From NCBI GenBank assembly GCA_014654035.1, contig JACWDQ010000001.1, forward strand, positions 62,001-126,000: a DNA stretch of 64,000 bases. Direction: 5' to 3'. Of this stretch, positions 52,645 through 61,330 are shown in pieces. Made by a program: the position numbers and the translations under genes. The notes under the pieces were generated by a model. That model was not told the DNA's origin and searched no databases. It was given only the letters and a program-made list of their open reading frames with translations. The DNA comes from Pelagibacterales bacterium SAG-MED19 (GTDB taxonomy: Bacteria > Pseudomonadota > Alphaproteobacteria > Pelagibacterales > Pelagibacteraceae). Each line of letters opens with the position of its first letter. The stretch's first letter is position 1.

Positions 52645-53418
52645 TTATAAGTATGGGGGCTTTGAATAACCTTTAGCAGATTCTGTAAAGATTTCATAAC
52701 CATTTTCTGTAATTCCTAACGTATGTTCAAATTGTGCAGATAAAGATTTATCTTTAGTAACAGCTGTCCAACCATCATTGAGCATTTTTACACTGTATTT
52801 ACCTGCATTGATCATAGGTTCAATCGTAAAAGTCATTCCAGGTCTAATTTCCATTCCAGTGTTTTTGGAACCATAATGTAAAATATTTGGAGGTTCATGG
52901 AAAGTTGTGCTTATACCGTGACCACAAAAATCTCTTACAACTGAAAAACCTTTATCTTCAACATAAGATTGAATTTCATACCCGATATCACCAAGTTTAA
53001 TTCCAGGTTTTAAAATTTTAATAGCTCGCATCATAGACTCATAAGTTGCATTTATTAAATTATTCAATTTAATCGGAGTTTTTCCAATACAAAACATTCT
53101 ACTCGTATCTCCATAATGATCATTTATGATAGCAGTAACATCGACATTGATAGCATCGCCATCCTCTAAGATTCTTTCTTCCGAGGGAATACCATGACAA
53201 ACCACGTGATTTAGAGAAGTACATAAAGACTTTGTAAATCCTCTATAATAAAGTGGAGCAGAATATCCACCATTATCTCTTATGAATTCGTATCCAAGTT
53301 TATCAATATAAGCTGTTGAGACGCCTTCTTTAATATTTTCAGTCAGCATATCTAGAGTTTGAGCAGCTAGTTTGCCTGCTATTCTCATTTTTTCAAATTT
53401 TTCTAAATAATCACTCAT
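52645..53418 (-). CDS. map: Methionine aminopeptidase, type I
   Basis: The enzyme removes the initiator Met from new proteins. All metal ligands of the M24 fold are visible: Asp in DAINVDVTAIINDHYGDTSR, His in RDFCGHGISTTFHEPPNILH, Glu in MTFTIEPMINAGK and Glu in SAQFEHTLGIT. The length of 257 residues is normal. It overlaps the sfsA stop by 8 bp and leads into purB. It provides a useful contrast to the M24-like gene at 12.7-13.9 kb, which lacks these ligands. Confidence 0.97.
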   Translation of the reverse strand: MSDYLEKFEKMRIAGKLAAQTLDMLTENIKEGVSTAYIDKLGYEFIRDNGGYSAPLYYRGFTKSLCTSLNHVVCHGIPSEERILEDGDAINVDVTAIINDHYGDTSRMFCIGKTPIKLNNLINATYESMMRAIKILKPGIKLGDIGYEIQSYVEDKGFSVVRDFCGHGISTTFHEPPNILHYGSKNTGMEIRPGMTFTIEPMINAGKYSVKMLNDGWTAVTKDKSLSAQFEHTLGITENGYEIFTESAKGYSKPPYL

Positions 53419-54109
53419 CTATAATTTTTAATTTTTTTTCTATAAAAATTTCTTTTGAACTTATATTACATCTATAAGCTAAAAAATTAACCCCTGCTTT
53501 TTTTGCAGTTAAATAATTCTTATAGTATTCACCATCAATATCACTAGCTATCTTAAAATTTTCCATATTTTGGATTTGCACTAGAAATATTAAGTATGAT
53601 TTATAACCCTTTTTTATGGCATCAATAAGGGTAATTAAATGCTTAGAACCTCTTGAGGTAATTGCATCAGGAAATTCAGCAGTTTTTTTGTTTCTAAAAA
53701 GAGTAACGTTTTTAACTTCTATAAAAGTTTTTTGTTTATTTCTTTCAATTAAAAAATCAAATCTTGTTTCTTTATTGAAAAAAACCTCAGGTTTAATCGA
53801 TTTACTTTCTTTTAATTCTTTAATTAAATTATTTTTAAGACCGTGATTAACAATTTTATTTGCCATATGGGTGTTAACTCCAACCAAATTTTTATGCGCT
53901 TTTATTATCTCTAATCCATATTTTAATTTTCTTTTAGGATCATCATGTTTAAGTAAATAAACCTCATTTCCCTCTTTTAGCAGTCCCTTCATTGAACCAG
54001 TATTTGGGCAATGGGCTGTAACGACTTCTTTATCTATTTTAACATCAACAAAAAAACGTTTATATCTTTTGATTAATTTGCCTTTTATTAAAGACTTGGT
54101 AAATTCCAT
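53411..54109 (-). CDS. sfsA: Sugar fermentation stimulation protein homologue (SfsA)
   Basis: The 232-residue SfsA-family protein has VTAHCPNTGSMKGLLKEGNE, the nuclease-like core ETRFDFLIERNKQKTFIEVK and NVTLFRNKKTAEFPDAITSR. The family is named after a maltose-gene effect in E. coli and has a PD-(D/E)XK nuclease-like fold; its true role is uncertain. The ATG at 54109 is chosen because a longer frame from 54160 would overlap the divergent cinA-like gene and add a hydrophobic lead not found in the family. It overlaps map by 8 bp. Confidence 0.9.
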   Translation of the reverse strand: MEFTKSLIKGKLIKRYKRFFVDVKIDKEVVTAHCPNTGSMKGLLKEGNEVYLLKHDDPKRKLKYGLEIIKAHKNLVGVNTHMANKIVNHGLKNNLIKELKESKSIKPEVFFNKETRFDFLIERNKQKTFIEVKNVTLFRNKKTAEFPDAITSRGSKHLITLIDAIKKGYKSYLIFLVQIQNMENFKIASDIDGEYYKNYLTAKKAGVNFLAYRCNISSKEIFIEKKLKIIDE

Positions 54110-54129
54110 ATTCAAATTATATATACAAA

Positions 54130-54879
54130 ATGAGCAAAAAAACAAAAGTAAATGCTGCAATATTAATTATTGGTAACGAAATTCTTTCAGGAAGAACTCA
54201 GGACACAAACACAAGTACTCTAGCAATTTGGCTTAACTCGATTGGTGTTAAAGTAAATGAAGTAAGAGTAATACCTGACGTTGAAAAAATTATTGTTAAT
54301 ACTCTTAACATCTTAAGAAAAGAAAATGATTATGTTTTTACCACAGGTGGCATTGGCCCCACACACGATGATATTACAGCAGAATCAGTTTCAAAAGCTT
54401 TTGGTGTAAAATATGAGATACATAAAGAAGCCTTTAAGATTTTAGAAGCATACTATAATTTGGGAGAATTTAATGAGGGAAGACAAAAAATGGTATGGAT
54501 GCCAGAAAATGCAGTGTTAATTCTGAATCCAACAAGTGGTGCTCCAGGATTTGGTATTGGAAATGTATTTTGTCTCCCAGGTGTGCCATCAATATTAAAA
54601 TCGATGTTAGGAGGTTTAAAAAATAGAATAGTAGGTGGAGAGCCAATTTTAAGTCTTACTATAAGCTTGAAAACTGTTGAAAGTGAAATTGCGAGTTCTT
54701 TAACTAAAGTACAAGATCAAAATAAAGATGTTGAAATAGGCAGCTATCCGTTTTTCCATGCTGGTAAACTTGGAGTATCAATTGTAATGAGATCAGAAAA
54801 TCAATCAAAAATTGATAATTGCAACTTACAGATTCTAAAATTTGTAAAAGAAAAAAAAATTGAAGTAGTTGATAGATAG
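54130..54879 (+). CDS. CinA-type molybdopterin-binding (MoCF) domain protein
   Basis: The 249-residue protein contains the MoaB/MogA-like domain seen at the N-terminus of CinA: NAAILIIGNEILSGRTQDTN, FTTGGIGPTHDDITAESVSK and LPGVPSILKSMLGGLKN. The C-terminal nicotinamide-nucleotide amidase domain of full CinA is absent. Stand-alone versions are common, and the CinA N-terminal domain is linked to ADP-ribose/NAD derivative hydrolysis in some bacteria. Its start is 20 bp from the divergent sfsA start. Confidence 0.87.
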   Translation: MSKKTKVNAAILIIGNEILSGRTQDTNTSTLAIWLNSIGVKVNEVRVIPDVEKIIVNTLNILRKENDYVFTTGGIGPTHDDITAESVSKAFGVKYEIHKEAFKILEAYYNLGEFNEGRQKMVWMPENAVLILNPTSGAPGFGIGNVFCLPGVPSILKSMLGGLKNRIVGGEPILSLTISLKTVESEIASSLTKVQDQNKDVEIGSYPFFHAGKLGVSIVMRSENQSKIDNCNLQILKFVKEKKIEVVDR

Positions 54880-54887
54880 TTGAAAAA

Positions 54888-55643
54888 TTAAATTATTTGG
54901 CCACCATGAAATCTTAAAATTTCTTTTCTTCTTTTTGAAAATGGATTAATTCTAGAAAAAATTCCAATTGGGTCAAAAGTTAATACAATTACTTTTCTTG
55001 GTTCAATTCTATATTTAAAATTCGAATGAATTCCATGAGTATCAAAAAGTATTACATCTCCAGGTTTCCCCCAGATTTCATCAAGTTTTTTTGAGTTATC
55101 TGGAAAACGAGTTTCTTCATAATTAATCCATGTTTTAATTCTCATTTGATCACCTTTTAAATAGTATATTGGATGAGATTCTTTAGTATTCTTTGAAATC
55201 CAAATATAAACTTTTAAGCGATTATATTTACTGTCATGATGCGGCTGCCATGAAGAAGTATTTGATTTTTTATTATCTAAGTAATGATATTGATTTTGAT
55301 ATGTATATAAAGATTTTCCTAAATAGCTATTAATTATACCCATTATATTTTTATCTTTAAGATATTCAAAAATTTGATTTAAATCTTGTTTATCTAAATC
55401 ATTTGTTTGAACTACATTTACATCTTTATTATCAAATTTATGATATTTTTTTTCTAAATATTCTAAAAAATCTAATGGTATTTTACTATGAAAATGCAAA
55501 TATCCGTCATTAATCAAATCTTTAAGATTTTCTTTATCTTTAAATAAAAGATAACTAATTTTTAAAATTTTTTTCTTATATACGAAAAAAACTTGTCTAA
55601 GAATTTGTACCCATAATTTTGAAAATCTTAAAAATATATTCAT
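54888..55643 (-). CDS. Phytanoyl-CoA dioxygenase (PhyH)-like protein
   Basis: The 251-residue product resembles Fe(II)/2-oxoglutarate dioxygenases of the PhyH group. The iron facial triad can be read as His135-x-Asp137 (SWQPHHDSKYNRLKVYIWIS) with a distal His at 203 or 206 (DTHGIHSNFKYRIEPRK), followed by Arg216 for 2-oxoglutarate. The N-terminus is hydrophobic and basic without a clear signal peptide. The ATG at 55643 is chosen over a TTG one codon earlier. A second PhyH-like gene lies at 60.4 kb in the same glycan region. Substrate unknown; hydroxylation of a lipid, sugar or peptide is possible. Confidence 0.75.
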   Translation of the reverse strand: MNIFLRFSKLWVQILRQVFFVYKKKILKISYLLFKDKENLKDLINDGYLHFHSKIPLDFLEYLEKKYHKFDNKDVNVVQTNDLDKQDLNQIFEYLKDKNIMGIINSYLGKSLYTYQNQYHYLDNKKSNTSSWQPHHDSKYNRLKVYIWISKNTKESHPIYYLKGDQMRIKTWINYEETRFPDNSKKLDEIWGKPGDVILFDTHGIHSNFKYRIEPRKVIVLTFDPIGIFSRINPFSKRRKEILRFHGGQII

Positions 55644-55793
55644 CAAAAAAAATTATATATCAAATATTATATATTATCATTATTTGTTCAATCATCTTTA
55701 TTCTAAAAATTGAATAATATTTTTATTTAAATAAATAAGATATATATATAGTTTTTAGATTAAATAAGTTAAAAATTACAAATTTTAACAATT

Positions 55794-56198
55794 ATGCTAT
55801 ATTTTGCTTATGGAAGTAATCTTCATCACTTTCAAATGAAAAAAAGATGTAAAGACAGCTTGTTTATCAAAAAGATAAATTTAAAAAATTTTAGATTAAC
55901 ATTTAGAAGTAAATATAAGGCAGCAGATATAGAACATAAAAAAAACTCTTTTGTTCCAGGTGGACTTTTTGAAATATCTAAAAATGATGAAAAAAAATTA
56001 GATATTTACGAAGATTATCCAAATTTATATAAAAAATATTATTTTAATTATTATGGAAAAAAAGTAATGACCTATACAATGGTTAAAAAATCAATGTTTA
56101 GATTTCCAACAGAAAGATATTTGAATATTGTAACAAAAGGATACAAGAATTGTGAACTAGATTTAAGATATCTTAAAAAAGCATTACAAAATAAATAA
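55794..56198 (+). CDS. Gamma-glutamylcyclotransferase-like (AIG2/GGCT fold) protein
   Basis: The 134-residue protein begins MLYFAYGSNLHHFQM, with the YGSNL substrate loop of the GGCT fold at residues 6-10. The expected catalytic Glu is Glu73 in LDIYEDYPNLY. GGLFEI (about residues 56-61) is the usual central strand. Members cleave gamma-glutamyl amines, glutathione fragments or have other roles. The gene stands alone after 150 bp of very AT-rich DNA holding no obvious element. The specific substrate is unknown. Confidence 0.82.
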   Translation: MLYFAYGSNLHHFQMKKRCKDSLFIKKINLKNFRLTFRSKYKAADIEHKKNSFVPGGLFEISKNDEKKLDIYEDYPNLYKKYYFNYYGKKVMTYTMVKKSMFRFPTERYLNIVTKGYKNCELDLRYLKKALQNK

Positions 56199-56209
56199 AT
56201 CTTTTTTAA

Positions 56210-56812
56210 TTAAAAGGTTTCAAAAATTTTAAGACTTCTTGTCTTACTGCCAATTATAGAAAAAATTAATTTAAATTCTTTTGGATATGTTCCTTTATAA
56301 TTATTTATAGCAATGATATACTTTTTTTGTTTGGGAAAGATTTTTTTAAACCTCTTTAAGAATTTATTTCTATCCTTCACTTTTTTGAAAGGATCAACCA
56401 AAATAAAGCATCTTGAATTAAATTTCTTTAAGTCATAACTGAATATATCACCACAAAAAAGCTTTACATTGATATTTTTAAATTTTAGTGCTGATTTATG
56501 AACTTCTTTATCAAACTCTATTCCATAAGATTTAATTTTACTTATGGTGCTAATAAAATTTACAACTCTTCCGTAGCCTGACCCTACATCAACAATAGAT
56601 TTAATTTTTTTTCTCTTCAGAAACTTTGATACCTCATGAAGAAAGTAATAAATACTAGGAACAGTGTCAGTTCTTAAAGAATTATTTTGGACTTTAATTT
56701 TTGGTAAAAATTCATTGAATCGGATGGTATAAAAAATTTCAAAAAAAAGTACTTTAAAAAAAATCTTATGATACGACTTAATAAAGTTGAAAAAATAATT
56801 AGTTTTTTTCAT
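56210..56812 (-). CDS. Class I SAM-dependent methyltransferase
   Basis: The 200-residue protein has a Rossmann methyltransferase core: IKSIVDVGSGYGRVVNFIST is motif I, SYGIEFDKEVHKSAL the following acidic strand, and VKLFCGDIFSYDLK with CFILVDPFKKVKDRNKFLKR the remaining blocks. The N-terminus contains an amphipathic, hydrophobic stretch (IFFKVLFFEIFYTIRFNEFL) that could associate with the membrane. Its substrate is unknown. The two neighbours are on the opposite strand, so it is transcribed alone. Confidence 0.75.
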   Translation of the reverse strand: MKKTNYFFNFIKSYHKIFFKVLFFEIFYTIRFNEFLPKIKVQNNSLRTDTVPSIYYFLHEVSKFLKRKKIKSIVDVGSGYGRVVNFISTISKIKSYGIEFDKEVHKSALKFKNINVKLFCGDIFSYDLKKFNSRCFILVDPFKKVKDRNKFLKRFKKIFPKQKKYIIAINNYKGTYPKEFKLIFSIIGSKTRSLKIFETF

Positions 56813-56890
56813 AAATTTAAACTATTAAAGTAGAGTATTAATCAAAAATGTGTATCTTGTCTGAAAAATTTTATATATAGAAATATTACC

Positions 56891-58105
56891 ATGAAAATCC
56901 CAAAAACAATAAAAATAAAGAAATGCAGACTGTGTAAAAATAAAAAACTTAAACAAATTTACAACTTTGGGAATCATTTTGTAAGTAATTTTGTTAATAA
57001 ATCTGAAATTAAAAAAGGTGTTAAGGCACCATTAAACTTAGTTTACTGTAAAAATTGTCAATTACTCCAGTTAGAACATTCTGCACCACAAGAAATAATG
57101 TATAAAAAATTTTACTGGTATAAATCAGGGATTACCAAAACTATGCGAGATGGTTTGAAAGAACTTTATCAGGATATTAAAAAAAATTGTAAAATAAAAC
57201 CAGGTGATGTTATCCTTGATATTGGTGCTAATGATGGAACTTTTTTAAAATATTTCAAAAAAGATCGTATCATTACAATCGGATGTGAGCCTGCAAATAA
57301 TCTAAAAAATGAATTAAAAAAAAATTGTCATTATATGATTAATGATTTTTGGCATACTAAACATATGAAAAAAATACCTACTAAACATCAAAAACTAAAA
57401 GTAGTTTCTGCGATAGGTATGTTTTATGATTTAGAAGATCCGTCTGAATTTATAAAACATGCTGCAGACGCACTTGATGATGATGGTATTTTTGTTGCTC
57501 AATTAATGTGTTCTCATTCAATGTTTAAAACTAATGATTTAGGAAATATTTGTCACGAACACTTAGAATACTATTCTTATAATTCACTTAAATATTTATT
57601 TGAAAAAAATGGATTAAAAATATTTAAAATGAGTGAAAATAAAATTAATGGAGGTTCATATAGAATTTATTGTAAAAAAAATATTAAAAAATCCATAAGA
57701 TATAAGGAACAAGCGAGTTATAGTGAAATAATTAAATTTGTAAAAAGAGTTAAAGATAACAAAAAAAGAACTTTAAAATTTATCAAAGAAAATAATCAAA
57801 AGGGAAAGAAAATATTTCTTTATGGAGCTTCAACTAAAGGAAATACTTTATTACAGTATTATGGATTAACTAATAAAGAAATTCCATATGCTGCAGAACG
57901 AACAAAAACAAAATGGGGTAAATATACAATTGGTTCTGGAGTAAAAATATTATCTGAGAAAAAAGCTAGAAACCTAAAACCTGATTATTTCTTTGTTATG
58001 CCGTATGGCTTTATTAAAGAATTTATTAAAAGAGAAAAGAAGTGGCTTAAAATGGGTGGAAAGTTTATATTACCATATCCCAAATTTAAAATTTTGAATA
58101 AATGA
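56891..58105 (+). CDS. Zinc-finger class I C-methyltransferase (sugar-methylating type)
   Basis: The 404-residue, three-part protein starts with a Cys4 zinc site (Cys12, Cys15, Cys53, Cys56), as in C-methyltransferases such as TylC3 and NovU. The central methyltransferase has VILDIGANDGTFLKYF as motif I, and HEHLEYYSYNSLKYLFEKNG is the conserved catalytic His/Glu region. The C-terminal Rossmann-like domain has IFLYGASTKGNTLLQYYGL. Characterised members methylate carbon 3 of dTDP- or other nucleotide-linked keto-sugars. It overlaps the GT2 gene by 4 bp, so it belongs to a glycan operon. Confidence 0.85.
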   Translation: MKIPKTIKIKKCRLCKNKKLKQIYNFGNHFVSNFVNKSEIKKGVKAPLNLVYCKNCQLLQLEHSAPQEIMYKKFYWYKSGITKTMRDGLKELYQDIKKNCKIKPGDVILDIGANDGTFLKYFKKDRIITIGCEPANNLKNELKKNCHYMINDFWHTKHMKKIPTKHQKLKVVSAIGMFYDLEDPSEFIKHAADALDDDGIFVAQLMCSHSMFKTNDLGNICHEHLEYYSYNSLKYLFEKNGLKIFKMSENKINGGSYRIYCKKNIKKSIRYKEQASYSEIIKFVKRVKDNKKRTLKFIKENNQKGKKIFLYGASTKGNTLLQYYGLTNKEIPYAAERTKTKWGKYTIGSGVKILSEKKARNLKPDYFFVMPYGFIKEFIKREKKWLKMGGKFILPYPKFKILNK

Positions 58106-58797
58106 TTGGAAAAACTTCTATTATCTTATCTACATATAACGAAGCAAAAATTATTAAAAATACTGTTAAAGAAATTTTTGAAAAAGTTAAAAATGTTGAA
58201 ATAATTTTAGTTGACGATAACTCAAACGATGGAACAATTGAACAGTTAAAAAATTTTAAAAATGAAAATTTAAAAATTTATGAAAGAAAGCATAGAGGAT
58301 TAGCATCAGCTTTTTTATTAGGGATGATAAATACAACAGGGGATTATATTGGGTGGACTGATTCCAATATGCCACAACTGACGAAATATTTTGAAGAAAT
58401 GAAAATAAAATTAGACGAATTTGATTTCGTTCTGTTGTCGAGATATGTTGAAGGCGGGGGTGATCAAAGATCATCATTGAGAATTTTGTCTAGCAGAATT
58501 TTAAATTCATTTTGTAGAATTATTTTAGGTAATGAGATTAAAGACTATACCAGCGGTATTTTTCTTATGAAAAGAGAAGTTTTAAATAAAGGTGTACCAA
58601 TTGCTTATGGCCATGGGGAATTTTTTATCGAATTTTTATATAAACTAAAAAAAAATAATGTAAAAATTTTAGAACTTCCTTATGTGCAGCCTCCCGATGA
58701 AGAAGGAAGTAAAACAGCCTCAAGTTTACTTAGATTTTTAGTATTAGGTTTAAATTATTTTATTAGAATACTTATTATTAGATTTAGAATAAATTAA
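58102..58797 (+). CDS. Glycosyltransferase family 2 (polyprenyl-phosphate sugar transferase-like)
   Basis: The 231-residue GT-A enzyme shows SIILSTYNEAKIIKNTVKEI, ILVDDNSNDGTIEQLKNF (nucleotide-binding Asp pair) and GLASAFLLGMINTTGDYIGW. The DSN motif replaces the usual DAD at the metal site (WTDSNMPQ). It resembles dolichol-phosphate mannosyltransferase-like enzymes, which charge a polyprenyl carrier or transfer to a glycan. The short C-terminal LGLNYFIRILIIRFRIN is hydrophobic and may sit on the membrane. It is co-transcribed with the C-methyltransferase, cupin and aminotransferase genes. Confidence 0.83.
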   Translation: MIGKTSIILSTYNEAKIIKNTVKEIFEKVKNVEIILVDDNSNDGTIEQLKNFKNENLKIYERKHRGLASAFLLGMINTTGDYIGWTDSNMPQLTKYFEEMKIKLDEFDFVLLSRYVEGGGDQRSSLRILSSRILNSFCRIILGNEIKDYTSGIFLMKREVLNKGVPIAYGHGEFFIEFLYKLKKNNVKILELPYVQPPDEEGSKTASSLLRFLVLGLNYFIRILIIRFRIN

Positions 58798-58802
58798 AAA
58801 TA

Positions 58803-59234
58803 ATGATTGAAAAAATTTTTAATAAAAAAAAACTATATGCATTAATTGTTAGAAGTAGCTATAAAAAAAAGAAAGGAGTGAGTTTTTTTACAGATGATAA
58901 AGCCACCCAACAATTTGGCTACATGAATCATAAAAAAGGCTATGATATTTTACCCCATAGACATAATAAACGTTATTCAAAAATATTTTGGACCACCGAA
59001 GTTATAATCATACTTGATGGAATTTTAAGGGTAGATTTTTATAATGATCAAGAGAAATATCTCCATAGTAAAAAACTTTATAAAAATGATTTAATTATGT
59101 TATCTGCAGGAGGACATGGTTTTAAAGTTTTAAAAGATGTAAAGATGATTGAGGTAAAACAAGGACCATACTCTCTAACAATGGATAAAATAAAGTTTAA
59201 TCAAGTAGATGAAAAAAAAATTAAAATCAAATAA
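58803..59234 (+). CDS. Cupin-fold protein of a sugar-modification cluster
   Basis: The 143-residue beta-barrel protein has a cupin pattern: the metal-type residues in YDILPHRHNKRYSKI, then EVIIILDGILRVDFYND, then LIMLSAGGHGFKVLKDVKMI and EVKQGPY. Similar proteins occur next to DegT aminotransferases in polysaccharide clusters, though I recognise only the fold. The HxH of FdtA-type 3,4-ketoisomerases is not found in its usual place. The 3' end overlaps the aminotransferase gene by 26 bp in another frame, so the two are coupled. Confidence 0.72.
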   Translation: MIEKIFNKKKLYALIVRSSYKKKKGVSFFTDDKATQQFGYMNHKKGYDILPHRHNKRYSKIFWTTEVIIILDGILRVDFYNDQEKYLHSKKLYKNDLIMLSAGGHGFKVLKDVKMIEVKQGPYSLTMDKIKFNQVDEKKIKIK

Positions 59235-60354
59235 AAATATTTTTATCCCTGTAAGCAAACCTTATGTGTCAAATGAGGATGTAAAATCGATAAATAAAGT
59301 TCTCAAGAAAAGCTGGATATCATCAGATGGTCCAGAAGTAGAAATTTTTGAAAATAAATTTTCTAAAAAAATTAATAGAAGGTATTCAATTGCTGTATCC
59401 AATGGAACAGCCGCTTTAGAAATAGCCATAAAAGCTTTAGGAATAAAAAAAGGTGATGAAGTCATCATTCCAAATTTTACAATTATTTCGAATGCAATTG
59501 CTGTAATTAAACAAAATGCTAAACCAGTTTTAGTAGATTGTGACCTAGACACTTGGAATATGAAAATTGAAGATATTCAAAAAAAAATTACAAAAAAAAC
59601 AAAAGCATTAATGATCACACATATTTATTCATTTGCTAATGATATGGATAAGATTTTGAAAATTTGTAAAAAAAATAATATTTATTTGATTGAGGATGCT
59701 GCAGAAGTGATTGGACTTAAATATAAAAATAAACCTTGTGGTTCATTTGGAGATATTAGCACCTTTAGTTTTTATGCTAATAAACAAATTACAACTGGAG
59801 AAGGTGGTATGATTTCAACTAATAACCCAATTTTGAGAGATAAATGCAAAGCCTTAAGAAATCTTTGCTTTGGTAAAAAAAATAGATTTAATCATGACGA
59901 TATAGGATGGAACTATAGAATGACTAATATTCAAGCATCACTAGGTATCAGTCAATTAAAACGTTTGAGTACAACTGTTAAAAAGAAAATGTATATAGGA
60001 AATTATTATTTTAAAAAACTTGGTAAAAATAATCATATACAAATGACGCCCCCACAATCATTGAATTCAAAAAATATATACTGGGTAGTTGGTATACTAA
60101 TTAAAGATAAAAAAATATTGGCATCAAATGTAATACAAAATTTGAGATCACATGGTATTGGGGCAAGACCTTTTTTTTGGCCAATGAACGAACAGAAAAT
60201 TTTTAAAAAACTAAAAATATTTAATAATACAAAATATCCTAATTCAAACTATTTAAGTAGATATGGATTTTATATACCATCTTTTTTAAAAATTAAGAAT
60301 TCTGAAATGGATTATATTGTAGAAATCTTAAATAAAATATTTAAGATCAAATAG
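59209..60354 (+). CDS. DegT/DnrJ/EryC1/StrS aminotransferase (perosamine-synthase-like)
   Basis: The 381-residue PLP enzyme is of the sugar-aminotransferase group. IPVSKPYVSNEDVKSINKVL and WISSDGPEVEIFENKF start the protein. SVSNGT-type and IEDAAEVIGLKYKNKPCGSF segments follow, with Asp163 near the PLP nitrogen. The PLP Lys is Lys192 in FYANKQITTGEGGM. The C-terminal GWNYRMTNIQASLGISQL also fits. It should add an amino group to a 4-keto-6-deoxy nucleotide sugar. Whether the donor is GDP- or dTDP-linked is open, and RmlA/B in this window could supply the latter. It overlaps the cupin gene by 26 bp. Confidence 0.88.
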   Translation: MKKKLKSNKNIFIPVSKPYVSNEDVKSINKVLKKSWISSDGPEVEIFENKFSKKINRRYSIAVSNGTAALEIAIKALGIKKGDEVIIPNFTIISNAIAVIKQNAKPVLVDCDLDTWNMKIEDIQKKITKKTKALMITHIYSFANDMDKILKICKKNNIYLIEDAAEVIGLKYKNKPCGSFGDISTFSFYANKQITTGEGGMISTNNPILRDKCKALRNLCFGKKNRFNHDDIGWNYRMTNIQASLGISQLKRLSTTVKKKMYIGNYYFKKLGKNNHIQMTPPQSLNSKNIYWVVGILIKDKKILASNVIQNLRSHGIGARPFFWPMNEQKIFKKLKIFNNTKYPNSNYLSRYGFYIPSFLKIKNSEMDYIVEILNKIFKIK

Positions 60355-60376
60355 AATTTAATTATATTTTTTTAGA

Positions 60377-61309
60377 ATGAAAAATAGTGATATCTTTAAT
60401 GAAAAATTTATTAACATTGATACTAAATCAATAGCTTCAAAATTAGACAACGAAGGTTTTTTTTTCATTGAAAACGCATTTAATAAAAATTTTTTAGACT
60501 CTCTCTTAGCTGAAATTAATGATAATAAGTTCTCTGTAAACAAAAATTGGACATCAGGTGTTTACACTGAAAAACAATATTATGTAAAACATTTACTTGG
60601 CTGCTCAAAATCATTTTATTATTTATCATCTAGTTCAGGTGTTTTTGATATATGTGATCAATATTTTAAAAACGAGTATAGACTTAAAGCTTTTAGATAC
60701 TACGAAACATATTACGCACATAAAATGGAGTGGCATACAGATAATAAAATAGCCAAAAAAGCTGGAAACAAGTTTAGTGAAATTCCTGGAATTATTTTTA
60801 TCGTTTATTTAGATGATGTTGAAGATGGTGAATTTCAGTACGTTAAAGGATCTCACAAAATCTCAAATGTAGAAGCTTATAATGTTTATTCAAATAAACA
60901 GATTTTAGATGAATTTAAAAATGATGTTATTTCCTTTAAGGGAAAAAAAGGAGATTTGATAATTTATAATACTTATGGCATTCATAGGGCCAAACCAGTA
61001 ATCAATAATAAAAATTTTGTAAGAAAAAGCCTCTTCTTTCAAATTGATTCAAGTTTATCATCAGCAGAACCATCGTTATTAAATCCCTCATACTTTGATA
61101 AAATGGATGATAAAACTTTAAAATATTTCGGTTTTGGTTTGCCTAGCGAGTCTTCAACTTATCCAGACAGTAATCTCAACAGATTACCTTTAAAAATATT
61201 TTTTAAAGAAATATTTTTAACATATATTCCTTATAAACTTCCAAGAGTAATATACATGATGTTTCCAAACATACTTAGAAAGTTTTTTAAAAGGTTTTTA
61301 AAATCTTAG
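60377..61309 (+). CDS. Phytanoyl-CoA dioxygenase (PhyH)-like protein
   Basis: The 310-residue protein is a probable Fe(II)/2-oxoglutarate dioxygenase. The facial triad reads His120-x-Asp122 (HKMEWHTDNKIAKK) and distal His203 (NTYGIHRAKPV), with Arg216 (NFVRKSLFFQID) for 2-oxoglutarate. FIVYLDDVEDGEFQYVKGSH is the typical strand before the insert. It is encoded 22 bases after the aminotransferase gene, so it is likely in the same operon and could hydroxylate a glycan lipid or sugar. It is longer than the PhyH-like protein at 54.9 kb and not a close duplicate. Confidence 0.8.
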   Translation: MKNSDIFNEKFINIDTKSIASKLDNEGFFFIENAFNKNFLDSLLAEINDNKFSVNKNWTSGVYTEKQYYVKHLLGCSKSFYYLSSSSGVFDICDQYFKNEYRLKAFRYYETYYAHKMEWHTDNKIAKKAGNKFSEIPGIIFIVYLDDVEDGEFQYVKGSHKISNVEAYNVYSNKQILDEFKNDVISFKGKKGDLIIYNTYGIHRAKPVINNKNFVRKSLFFQIDSSLSSAEPSLLNPSYFDKMDDKTLKYFGFGLPSESSTYPDSNLNRLPLKIFFKEIFLTYIPYKLPRVIYMMFPNILRKFFKRFLKS

Positions 61310-61330
61310 GATTAATTTTTTATCTGAATT

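Noticed and set aside
54110-54160. Longer sfsA start at 54160
   Set aside because: It would overlap the divergent cinA-like start and add a hydrophobic leader not seen in SfsA proteins; ATG 54109 fits better.
58803-59234. FdtA-type 3,4-ketoisomerase as the identity of the cupin gene
   Set aside because: The characteristic HxH of FdtA (GFHAHK-like) is not seen in its place; only a general cupin fold is supported.
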